Positions 1 to 5,417 are shown, numbered from the stretch's first letter. The stretch is 5,704 bases of DNA from CAYQDR01 sp964416315 (GCA_964416315.1 CAYQDR010000183.1:1-5704), one strand, 5' to 3'. Made by a program: numbers and translations. Notes: generated from the sequence alone by a model not told the origin.

Positions 1-198
1 ATCGCCAGGTTCCGAAGTTCGAGCGCGGAGGCGCTGACGCTTCGAAAGGAGCTCCACCGCCTTGCGAAGAGGAAGCAACGTATCATGGTTGACGGATCCC
101 AGTATGAGCTGCGAGGCAGCGTCTATGAGAGTTTCGGCGAGGACGCGTTCCGAGTGCAGCTGGCCGCGTCTAGTGCGCGTTCGGCGAATAGAGGCTGA
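1..198 (+). CDS. 3' end of an unrecognised gene (partial)
   Basis: The frame is open from base 1 to a TGA at 196-198, giving 65 residues with no start inside that must be used, so the gene probably begins outside the window. The visible tail has a basic stretch (LRKELHRLAKRKQR) followed by a mixed segment (ELRGSVYESFGEDAFRVQLAA) with a normal amino-acid balance, which favours real coding. An internal ATG at 85 would give a 37-residue protein if the gene were shorter. I do not recognise a family. It ends 20 bases before the GTG of the DUF4258 gene, so the two could be co-transcribed. Confidence is limited because only the tail is seen and there is no motif. Confidence 0.4.
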   Translation: MARFRSSSAEALTLRKELHRLAKRKQRIMVDGSQYELRGSVYESFGEDAFRVQLAASSARSANRG

Positions 199-218
199 CA
201 TGTCATGGAGACGACGGA

Positions 219-565
219 GTGGCGCGTGAGCGGCTGCTGCCTGCCGATCCGGTCGGGTTCATTCAGGACTGCGTCCGTCGCGGCCGACTCCTCTGGACGT
301 ATCACGTCAACATGCGGCTCGCCGGGCGATTCATTCCTCGCGAGTCCATCTTGGCAGCCGTCAACATATTCGAGTTCGTTGAGGCTTACCCTGATGACAA
401 GTACCTTCCGAGCTATCTCGTCCTCGGGCGGGCTGGGGCGCGGACGGATTCGACGTGCTGTTCGCGGCGGATCTGGAAGGCGATAATGTTCGGGTGGTCA
501 CGGCCTACCGCCCGGATGTTGCCGAGTGGCAGGATGACTTGAAGACCAGGAGATCGAGGCGATGA
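219..565 (+). pseudogene. DUF4258 protein (toxin-like partner), frameshifted
   Basis: The first part reads in one frame from GTG 219 and contains HVNMRL, then YPDDKYLPSYLVLG, hallmarks of the DUF4258 family. Near 438-442 the homology moves to another frame, which supplies the family's C-terminal block (VLFAADLEGDNVRVVTAYRPD, then WQDDLKTRR) and stops at TGA 563-565. The total is one base short of a whole number of codons, so a single-base loss near the G-rich stretch at 435-443 explains it; the intact form would be about 115 residues. GGAG at 207-210 lies 8 bases before the GTG and supports that start. DUF4258 genes are often found just before a YgiT-type zinc-finger gene, and the pair is thought to act like a toxin-antitoxin module of MqsRA type; here the genes overlap in ATGA. 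It could be a true inactivation or a sequencing or assembly error; programmed frameshifting is possible, but I see no classic slippery heptamer. Confidence 0.8.
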
Positions 566-783
566 GATGCACGGCGTGCGGCGCAGAGCTCAGAACGACG
601 CAGACGGATCTGCCCTTCAAGGTCAGCCAGACGGCTATCGTGATCCTGAAGGGCCTCCCTGTCGTTCACTGCGTGAAGTGTCCCGAGTACCTGATCGAAG
701 ACGAGGTGCTTCGGCGCGTGGACGAGATCTTGGCGCGGGTGGAGGGCGGGACCGAGCTTGAGATCATCCGCTACGCCGCGTGA
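562..783 (+). CDS. YgiT-type zinc-finger protein (antitoxin-like)
   Basis: A 73-residue protein with two CxxC pairs, C3/C6 (CTAC) and C37/C40 (CVKC), which should bind one zinc ion. This is the N-terminal zinc-binding domain known from MqsA/YgiT. The remainder (EDEVLRRVDEILARVEGG) looks helical. It lacks the C-terminal Xre-type DNA-binding helix-turn-helix of full MqsA (about 131 residues), so it belongs to the short YgiT-type class usually paired with DUF4258 or similar small proteins. Its ATG overlaps the partner's stop codon (ATGA, 562-565), and AGGAG at 548-552 is well placed, so it can be translated alone or by coupling. If the DUF4258 frameshift is real, this is an orphan antitoxin. Regulation through its own DNA binding is doubtful without the helix-turn-helix. 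Confidence 0.85.
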   Translation: MRCTACGAELRTTQTDLPFKVSQTAIVILKGLPVVHCVKCPEYLIEDEVLRRVDEILARVEGGTELEIIRYAA

Positions 784-800
784 TCGTCTGGCCGCGTATC

Positions 801-870
801 GCCGAACAAGCCGCTGGAGCGGGTCGGTGCTCGCGCTGCTCGCCCCGCCCGCTCAGCGCCGGCGTTCGAC
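801..870. other. attC-like imperfect palindrome
   Basis: The outer boxes are GCCGAAC (801-807) and GTTCGAC (864-870). Each matches the integron R''/R' consensus (RYYYAAC / GTTRRRY) at 6 of 7 positions, and they pair with each other at 6 of 7. Inside them, CGCTGGAGCGGG (812-823) pairs with CCCGCTCAGCG (848-858) with one extra G bulged on the left arm, where attC sites carry an extrahelical base. Short poorly paired spacers (808-811, 859-863) separate the boxes, and a 24-base variable end lies at 824-847. Length (70 bases) and position (18 bases after a small gene's stop codon) fit a gene cassette. Against it: both boxes miss the consensus, the bulged base is G where the usual top-strand base is C, no integrase gene or second site is seen, and similar palindromes occur as dispersed repeats. 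Confidence 0.45.
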
Positions 871-877
871 GGCCGGT

Positions 878-896
878 GCCGCGGCAAAGCCGCGGC
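878..896. repeat. GC-rich perfect hairpin
   Basis: GCCGCGGC at 878-885 and again at 889-896 are separated by AAA. The arm is itself self-complementary, so it forms an 8-base stem with a 3-base loop. No T-run follows on either strand, so it is not a standard intrinsic terminator. A looser inverted pair, GGCTCGG (894-900) and CCGAGCC (948-954), follows. I see no convincing gene in 784-1004 beyond this hairpin and the palindrome just before it. Confidence 0.5.
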
Positions 897-1004
897 TCGG
901 AGTGGAAGTCCAGGGCCGCGAGGCGATGATCCATGGTCGGGGAGAAGCCGAGCCACGGGGGATCGGGTTGACCGGCCGGCGATCTTGTCGCAGGCTCTGA
1001 GCGC

Positions 1005-1103
1005 ATGCTCGACGGCTTCACCCGCGAGACCCTCACGACCGCCGGCGGCGCCGGGCCGTCCGTCCTCCCGCTCCACGGTTTCCCCCAGACCCACGGGGCC
1101 TGA
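1005..1103 (+). pseudogene. Truncated duplicate of the hydrolase gene start
   Basis: This 33-codon open frame (ATG 1005, TGA 1101-1103) is a diverged copy of the first part of the downstream hydrolase gene (1615 on). Shared blocks are DGFTRETLTTAGGA and, after a gap, GP.VL.LHG.PQTH. Similarity begins slightly upstream of the start (CTGAGC at 996-1001 versus 1607-1612) and stops at the TGA, where the intact gene reads TGG (Trp41). Eight codons (IHLVRGGA in the intact copy) are missing exactly between two GGCGGCGCC repeats. It keeps the HGFPQ oxyanion-hole motif but has no nucleophile or other catalytic residue, so it cannot be an active enzyme. It ends 3 bases before the acetyltransferase start. 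Confidence 0.85.
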
Positions 1104-1106
1104 GCC

Positions 1107-1610
1107 GTGGCGGCCGCCGTCCGTCCCCTCTGCCCCCGTGACCGTGAGGCGGCGCTGGCGGTGATCAACGCGGCCGCCCGCTGGTACCGGGAGTTCCTCC
1201 CGGCCGCGGAGGTCCACGACCCCGAGATGACGCCGGAGGCGTGGGACGCCGAGGCCCGGCGGATGACCTGGTACGGGGCCTTCGAGGGCGACGCCCTGGT
1301 CGGGGTGATGGGGCTCGAGCGCGTGGGCCAGGTGGCGCTGCTGCGCCACGCCTACGTCCCGCCCGCCGAGCAGCGCCGGGGCGTGGGGACGCGCCTCCGG
1401 GAGCACCTGGAGGCCGCGGCGCGCGGGGCGGAGCGGATCGTCGTCGGGACCTACGCGGGCAACTACAAGGCGCGCCGCGCCCTCGAGAAGGCGGGCTACG
1501 CGCTGTCGCCCGATCCGGTCGCCGTCCTGCGCGCCTACTACCACATCCCGGAAGACCGCCTCCGGGCGTCGGTCACGTACGAGAAAGCGCTCTCGCCCGG
1601 ACCGACCTGA
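1107..1610 (+). CDS. GNAT-family N-acetyltransferase
   Basis: A 167-residue protein, the usual length for a single GNAT domain, predicted to move an acetyl group from acetyl-CoA to an amine. The acetyl-CoA loop (motif A) is QRRGVG at 89-94, after the strand VALLRHAYVPP; before it is strand FEGDALVGVMGL (59-70). Motif B is seen as YAGNYKARRALEKAGY (116-131), with the typical N...A..A.EKAGY ending. The C-terminal YYHIPEDRLRASV resembles a subgroup of uncharacterised GNAT proteins; the substrate cannot be read from the sequence. It starts with GTG and has little Shine-Dalgarno sequence. It sits between a broken and a whole copy of the hydrolase start, flanked by direct repeats CCTGAGCC (1099-1106, 1606-1613), and ends 4 bases before the hydrolase, suggesting translational coupling. 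Confidence 0.88.
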   Translation: MAAAVRPLCPRDREAALAVINAAARWYREFLPAAEVHDPEMTPEAWDAEARRMTWYGAFEGDALVGVMGLERVGQVALLRHAYVPPAEQRRGVGTRLREHLEAAARGAERIVVGTYAGNYKARRALEKAGYALSPDPVAVLRAYYHIPEDRLRASVTYEKALSPGPT

Positions 1611-1614
1611 GCCC

Positions 1615-2508
1615 GTGTTCGACGGCTTCACCCGCGAGACCCTGACGACCGCCGGCGGCGCCATCCACCTCGTCCGCGGCGGCGCCGGCCCGCCCGTCCT
1701 CCTGCTCCACGGCTACCCCCAGACCCACGTGGCCTGGCACCGCGTCGGGCCGGCGCTGGCAGGCGCCGTCACGGTGGTGGCCGCCGACCTCCCCGGCTAC
1801 GGCGATAGCACCGGGCCCGACCCCGACCGCGACCGCCACGCCTACGCGAAGCGGGCGACGGCCGCCACCCTGGTGGAGGTCATGAAAGCCCTCGGCTACG
1901 CCCGCTTCGCGGTCGCCGGCCACGACCGGGGGGGCCGGGTCGCCTACCGCATGGCCCTCGACCACCCGGGGCGGGTGACCCGCCTGGCCGTGCTCGACAT
2001 CGTCCCCACCCTCGACATGGTGGAGATGACCGATCGGGACCTGGCCCTCGCGACCTACCACTGGTTCTTCCTCGCCCAGCCGCACCCGCTCCCCGAGCGG
2101 CTGATCGGCGGCGACCCGGACTTCTACCTCGAGTGGACAGTCGAGCGCTGGCTGGGCCGGCCCGGGGGAATCGACCCTGCCGCCCTGGCCGAGTACCGGC
2201 GCTGCTTCCGGAAGTCGAGCGTGATCCGGGCGGCGTGCGAAGACTACCGCGCCGGTCTCGGGCTCGACGTCGAGCACGACCGGGCGGACCGGGACGCCGG
2301 GCGCCGGATTGCCTGCCCCGTCCTGGTCCTGTGGGCGGCGCAGGGCACCGACGGGAAGGCGGTCGAGCCGCTCGCCGTCTGGGGCCGGTGGGCCGAGCGG
2401 GTGACGGGACAGCCGCTCGCCGCCGGGCACTTCCTCATGGAGGAGGCGCCGGACGCGACCGCCGCGGCCCTCCTCGCGTTCCTCGGCGTGGCGGCGCCGG
2501 GCCGCTAG
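1615..2508 (+). CDS. Alpha/beta hydrolase, haloacetate (fluoroacetate) dehalogenase type
   Basis: A 297-residue alpha/beta-hydrolase that closely follows the fluoroacetate dehalogenase family, which hydrolyses haloacetates to glycolate and halide through an aspartyl-enzyme ester. Visible residues: LHGYPQ (31-36) for the oxyanion region; nucleophile D104 in GHDRGG; R105 and R108, which in the family hold the substrate carboxylate; acid D128 in VLDIVPT; the halide-pocket pair H149-W150 in YHWFF; Y211 in EDYRAG; and catalytic H272 in AGHFLMEE. Length is normal (family about 295-305). An aspartate rather than serine nucleophile rules out a plain esterase; an epoxide hydrolase is the main alternative, but the His-Trp-Tyr halide set argues against it. 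GTG 1615 is chosen because the duplicate upstream begins at the equivalent position and it lies 4 bases after the previous stop. Probably cytoplasmic; no signal peptide. Fluoride versus chloride preference is not settled by sequence. Confidence 0.85.
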   Translation: MFDGFTRETLTTAGGAIHLVRGGAGPPVLLLHGYPQTHVAWHRVGPALAGAVTVVAADLPGYGDSTGPDPDRDRHAYAKRATAATLVEVMKALGYARFAVAGHDRGGRVAYRMALDHPGRVTRLAVLDIVPTLDMVEMTDRDLALATYHWFFLAQPHPLPERLIGGDPDFYLEWTVERWLGRPGGIDPAALAEYRRCFRKSSVIRAACEDYRAGLGLDVEHDRADRDAGRRIACPVLVLWAAQGTDGKAVEPLAVWGRWAERVTGQPLAAGHFLMEEAPDATAAALLAFLGVAAPGR

Positions 2509-2530
2509 GGACGGCCGCCGCGGGGTCGTG

Positions 2531-2806
2531 ATGCCGCGCCTCGGACCGGACGCAGGCCCGATCGTCGCCATCACGGTGGACGGCCGCCCGCTCGAGGCCC
2601 GCGCCGGGGACACGGTGGCGGCGGCGCTGGTCGCCGCCGGTCGTCTGGGCTTCAGGACGACGCCGCGCGGCCGCGCGCCCCGTGGCGTCTTCTGCGGCAT
2701 GGGGATCTGCTTCGACTGCGTGGTGACCGTGAACGGTATCTCCGGGGTTCGCGCCTGCGTGACCCCGGTGGCCGAGGGGATGCGCGTGGACACCGGGAGC
2801 GCCTGA
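2531..2806 (+). CDS. Small [2Fe-2S] protein, HcnA-like dehydrogenase subunit
   Basis: About 91 residues, with a plant-ferredoxin-like fold expected. The cluster ligands, numbered from the GTG at 2528, are C56, C61 and C64 (FCGMGICFDC) and C77 (RACVTP), the CX4CX2CX12C pattern of the small subunit of hydrogen cyanide synthase (HcnA), opine oxidases and some proline/hydroxyproline dehydrogenases. The N-terminal half has the usual strand VDGRPLEARAGDTVAAALVAAG. Its role would be to pass electrons within the complex. GTG 2528 is followed directly by ATG 2531; either could start, and ATG is preferred on codon strength. It follows the hydrolase by about 20 bases and overlaps the next gene by one base (TGATG), so the two subunits are very likely co-translated. 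No export signal. Confidence 0.88.
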   Translation: MPRLGPDAGPIVAITVDGRPLEARAGDTVAAALVAAGRLGFRTTPRGRAPRGVFCGMGICFDCVVTVNGISGVRACVTPVAEGMRVDTGSA

Positions 2807-4263
2807 TGGCGCGGGACGGCGGGATCGTCGTCGTGGGCGCCGGCCCCGCGGGGCTCGCCGCCGCCGCTGAGGCGACGCGCGCAGGCGTGCCGGTCACGAT
2901 CGTGGACGAGTCCCGCGCCCCGGGGGGTCAGTTCTTCCGCGACCGGGGGCCGGGACGGGACACCCCCGGCTCCGGCGCGGCGCGCGCCCACGCCCTGAAG
3001 GCCCGGCTCCTCGCCGAGATCGGCGGCCGCGACGTCACCTGGCTCACCGGCGCCACCGTCTGGTCCGCGATCCGCCCGGACCTGCTGGCCCTCTTCCGCG
3101 AGGGCCGGGTCGAGCTCGTGCGGTGGCAGAAGCTCGTCGTGGCCACGGGCGCCTACGAGCGCTCCGTCGCGTTCCCTGGGTGGACGCTCCCCGGGGTCAT
3201 GACCCCCGGGGCGGTGCAGATCCTGGTCAAGGCCCACGGGGTCGCGCCCGGCCCCGAGGTCCTCCTGGCCGGGTCGGGGCCGTTCCTCTGGTCGGTGGCG
3301 GAGGAGCTCCTCCTCACGGGCGTCCGCGTGTCGGGGCTCGTGGAGGCCGGTCGGCCCGCGCGGTGGGCGTCGGGCCTCCTCACCGCCGCGCGCCACCCGG
3401 CCCGTCTGGCGGAGGCGTGGCGGTACCTCCGCGTCGCCCGGCGACATCGGGTGCCCGTCCGCCTGGGCTGGGCGGTGGTGGCCGCCCACGGAACCGACCG
3501 GCTCGAGGCGGTGACCGTCAGCCGCGTGGACGCCGAGTGGCGTCCCGTGCCGGGGACCGCGCAGACGCTCCCGGCGACGGCCCTGGCCGTGGGCTTCGGG
3601 TTCCTGCCATCCACGGAGCTCACGCGGCATCTGGGGTGCGCGCACCGTTTCGACGAGCTCCGGGGCGGCTGGGTGCCCGGCCACGACGACCGCATGGAGA
3701 CGGACCTCCCCGGCGTCTACGTCGCCGGCGAGGTCGCCGGCATCGGCGGCGCCCACGCGGCGATGGCGGAGGGACGGCTGGCCGGTCTGGCCGCGGCCCT
3801 GGCGCTCGGGTCCACCGTCGCGAGCCCGGCGCGCCTGGCCGAGCTGCAGCGCGCGCGCCGGCGGGCGCGGGAGTTCGGGGACCTGATGCTCCGGATCTTC
3901 CGCTTCCAGCCCGGGCTCGGCGTCCTCGTGCAGGACGACACGACGATCTGTCGGTGCGAGGAGGTCACGGCGGGACAGCTCCGGGCCCGCCTCGGTCAGA
4001 CCGAGCCGGACCTCCGCTCCCTCCGGGGGGTGGTGCGGGCCGGGATGGGCCTCTGCCAGGGGCGGACCTGCGGCCGCCTCGTGGCCGGCCTCGTGTCGGC
4101 CACCCTGGGGGTGCCGGAAGCCGACCTGGGTATGCTCACCGTCCGGCCGCCCTTCCGACCGATCCCCGTGGCGGCCCTCGCCGGGATTCCCGCCGACGTG
4201 CTCGAGGAGGCCGCGCGAGTCGCGGACAGCTCGGCCGACGACGCCGCGCTCGCCGGGTTCTAG
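2806..4263 (+). CDS. FAD/NAD(P) oxidoreductase with BFD-type [2Fe-2S] domain, HcnB-like
   Basis: A 485-residue protein, close to HcnB length (about 470). The FAD-binding Rossmann start is VVVGAGPAGLAAA (8-20) with acidic D34/E35 at the end of strand two; the ATG motif is at 113-115, followed by FPGWTLPGVMTPGAVQ, a hallmark of this subunit family. A second nucleotide-binding site is GSGPFLWS (156-163). The FAD-closing motif is VYVAGEVAGIGGAHAAMAEG (304-323). The C-terminal BFD-like domain has C382, C384, C417 and C422 (CRC ... CQGRTC) for a [2Fe-2S] cluster. Relatives (HcnB, OoxA, NoxA, LhpE-type, archaeal PDH1 alpha) work with a separate DAO-type FAD subunit that oxidises the substrate (glycine, opine, proline or hydroxyproline); none is encoded here. 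Which substrate is used cannot be told. It overlaps the [2Fe-2S] gene by one base and ends the transcription unit. Confidence 0.9.
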   Translation: MARDGGIVVVGAGPAGLAAAAEATRAGVPVTIVDESRAPGGQFFRDRGPGRDTPGSGAARAHALKARLLAEIGGRDVTWLTGATVWSAIRPDLLALFREGRVELVRWQKLVVATGAYERSVAFPGWTLPGVMTPGAVQILVKAHGVAPGPEVLLAGSGPFLWSVAEELLLTGVRVSGLVEAGRPARWASGLLTAARHPARLAEAWRYLRVARRHRVPVRLGWAVVAAHGTDRLEAVTVSRVDAEWRPVPGTAQTLPATALAVGFGFLPSTELTRHLGCAHRFDELRGGWVPGHDDRMETDLPGVYVAGEVAGIGGAHAAMAEGRLAGLAAALALGSTVASPARLAELQRARRRAREFGDLMLRIFRFQPGLGVLVQDDTTICRCEEVTAGQLRARLGQTEPDLRSLRGVVRAGMGLCQGRTCGRLVAGLVSATLGVPEADLGMLTVRPPFRPIPVAALAGIPADVLEEAARVADSSADDAALAGF

Positions 4264-4372
4264 GAAGGTTCAGCCCCTAGATCAGTAAGTTTTCGGACCG
4301 ACACCGCCTTCAAGGGGCGGTGCTCTCCGTAGCGCCGCTTTAGCGCAACCGCCGTCCGTTCCATGGGACGGC
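4260..4372. repeat. Cluster of small hairpins after the oxidoreductase gene
   Basis: Three inverted repeats lie in this gap: CTAGG (4260-4264) with CCTAG (4276-4280), followed nine bases later by TTTT; CACCGCC (4302-4308) with GGCGGTG (4316-4322); and GCCGTCC (4351-4357) with GGACGGC (4366-4372). The last two are perfect 7-base stems with 7- and 8-base loops and have no T-run. One of them may help end the upstream transcript, but none is a textbook intrinsic terminator. No gene is convincing between 4264 and 4401. Confidence 0.4.
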
Positions 4373-4389
4373 AGCCCGCCCGATTCGGC

Positions 4390-4395
4390 TATACT
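4390..4395 (+). promoter_or_regulatory. Candidate -10 box for a leaderless transcript
   Basis: TATACT lies exactly six bases before the GTG at 4402, the spacing expected if transcription starts at or next to the start codon. The bases around it (GGCTATACTGCC) fit a sigma-70-type -10 element. No good -35 hexamer is seen 16-18 bases upstream, where the sequence is GC-rich hairpin. No Shine-Dalgarno sequence fits before the GTG, which agrees with a leaderless message. The gene it would serve is now broken. Confidence 0.45.
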
Positions 4396-4401
4396 GCCAC
4401 C

Positions 4402-4675
4402 GTGACCGCTGACGCCACGTTCGCCAAGTGGGACGATTGGCTCTCGACGATCCACCGCGAAATCCAGGGCTTCCTCTTTAATCGTCACATTTCCGCGAAG
4501 TCCAGGCAATCATCCACGCCAACCCCAAGGTCCAGCTCGCAAGCTCCTTTTTCGAGTGGATGGGGAACACCTACGCGTGATACCCTCCCTCAATCCGTCT
4601 GACCCAGGAACACGCCTCACCCAAAAACGCAATCCTAGCGGGATTCATCCGGAGCGCGACCGCGGAACCGTCATC
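4402..4675 (+). pseudogene. Remnant of an unnamed hypothetical gene, frameshifted and truncated
   Basis: From GTG 4402 the frame encodes a start like ATFAKWDDWLSTIHREIQGF, then FNRHI. At about 4489-4494 the likely protein continues one frame over (REVQAIIHANPKVQLASSFFEW, read from 4494) to a TGA at 4578-4580. Restoring one T in ATTTCC would give RHIFREVQ, a run I recall from a widespread family of uncharacterised bacterial proteins. After the stop codon, RLTQEHASPKN and AGFIRSATAEPS in the same frame look like decayed continuation, so a second lesion is likely. Similarity fades where the convergent HhH-GPD gene ends (4671). I cannot name a function. The base composition is less GC-rich than the central block, as for the rest of this flank. 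Confidence 0.6.
4623..4645 (-). terminator. Weak intrinsic-terminator-like hairpin
   Basis: Read on the minus strand, AATCC (4645-4641) and GGATT (4635-4631) form a 5-base stem with a 5-base loop, followed after three bases by five Ts (4627-4623). It lies about 26 bases past the stop codon of the minus-strand HhH-GPD gene, a sensible place for a terminator. The stem is short and the three-base gap before the T-run weakens the call. Confidence 0.3.
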
Positions 4676-5417
4676 TCATTCCTCGGCCTCGACCCTCTTG
4701 ACTCTGATACTGCCAAATCGCGTGATCCAGTCGGGCCGAAGTTGTTCCCATCCTCGCCGCCACAGCGGCTATCGCCTCTCGCATGATCTCCGCGTCCGCC
4801 TGGTTGCCCTCCCGAGGCGCCCACTCCGTCAATGATCGGAAGAATCTGACCACCATCACGTCCGGCTTGATGTGATCCTCCCGGCCAAACTGCATCAGCA
4901 GGTACTTGCCAAGAGTCGGTCCGATGCCCCGCACTGCCCGCCGTAGCTCCCCCAATACCAGGTGCTCGAGCAATGGACCGGGCAGAGTGAGAAGATCGCG
5001 CTTCTTCTCAAGACCAAGCCGCGAGAAGAACAGGGCCGACTCGTAACAGACCTCTACCTTGCTACGACCGGCCAGTACGTTTCGAGTCAGCACCTCGGCA
5101 CCGTAGCGCCCGAACTTGTTCGAGCCGAAGCCATCCACGTCCAAAACGAAGGCGGCGAAGCTCAAGTCCGCGTGATCGAGCATCCCAGGTCGCCGGGCGA
5201 ACCGGTCACGGAGCATCTGGAGAACCGTGCGGTACCGGGCCTGAGCGCTGAATACACAATCCAGTAGCGCGTACACGCCGCTCTGCCAGACGATGAACTC
5301 CCCAAGCCGTATTGTTCCCTTCTCCACGAGCGCCTCGAGTCGCTCAATGAGTAGTGGGACGTTCGGCCCAGCCCTCATATCGTGCCGCCGCTGCCCCTCG
5401 GGAAACGAGGGAGTCAC
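4671..5417 (-). CDS. HhH-GPD (endonuclease III-like) protein, catalytic lysine position changed
   Basis: A 248-residue protein with the helix-hairpin-helix plus Gly-Pro-Asp fold of base-excision DNA glycosylases. LLDCVFSAQA (51-60) matches endonuclease III's LLSAQA helix. The hairpin is RGIGPTLGKY (163-172), and KPDVMVVRF (184-192) holds the GPD aspartate D186. Aligned with E. coli Nth (GVGRKTA, K120, D138), T168 takes the lysine place and D186 the aspartate place at the same 18-residue spacing. So it cannot be a lysine-using bifunctional lyase of Nth type; it could be a monofunctional glycosylase or only bind DNA. The C-terminal CX6CX2CX5C iron-sulphur loop is absent (only C54 and C124 occur). 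GTG 5417 is chosen because GAGGG (5428-5424) lies 6 bases upstream; ATG 5378 is an alternative. It follows the TPR gene by 46 bases on the same strand. Confidence 0.72.
   Translation of the reverse strand: MTPSFPEGQRRHDMRAGPNVPLLIERLEALVEKGTIRLGEFIVWQSGVYALLDCVFSAQARYRTVLQMLRDRFARRPGMLDHADLSFAAFVLDVDGFGSNKFGRYGAEVLTRNVLAGRSKVEVCYESALFFSRLGLEKKRDLLTLPGPLLEHLVLGELRRAVRGIGPTLGKYLLMQFGREDHIKPDVMVVRFFRSLTEWAPREGNQADAEIMREAIAAVAARMGTTSARLDHAIWQYQSQEGRGRGMR

Noticed and set aside
179..185. GTTCGGC, which could be the R' end of an upstream attC site
   Set aside because: No pairing left box or inner arms were found within 150 bases upstream, and it lies inside the 1-198 open frame, so a chance 7-mer is the better explanation.
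435..445. Programmed frameshift in the DUF4258 gene
   Set aside because: No X-XXY-YYZ slippery heptamer in the right phase and no clear downstream structure; a one-base loss is simpler.
758..1000. Plus-strand open frame through the palindrome region
   Set aside because: It starts inside the zinc-finger gene in another frame and translates the attC-like palindrome and hairpin; no protein motif is seen.
3193..3206. Perfect palindrome GGGGTCATGACCCC
   Set aside because: It encodes the conserved PGVMTPG motif of the oxidoreductase family, so protein conservation plus GC-biased codons explain it.
1573..3756. A 727-codon open frame on the minus strand
   Set aside because: It lies antisense to the hydrolase, the [2Fe-2S] gene and the oxidoreductase, all with clear motifs. 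The translation is rich in R, G, A, P, E with no domain, the usual result of very high GC leaving few stop codons.
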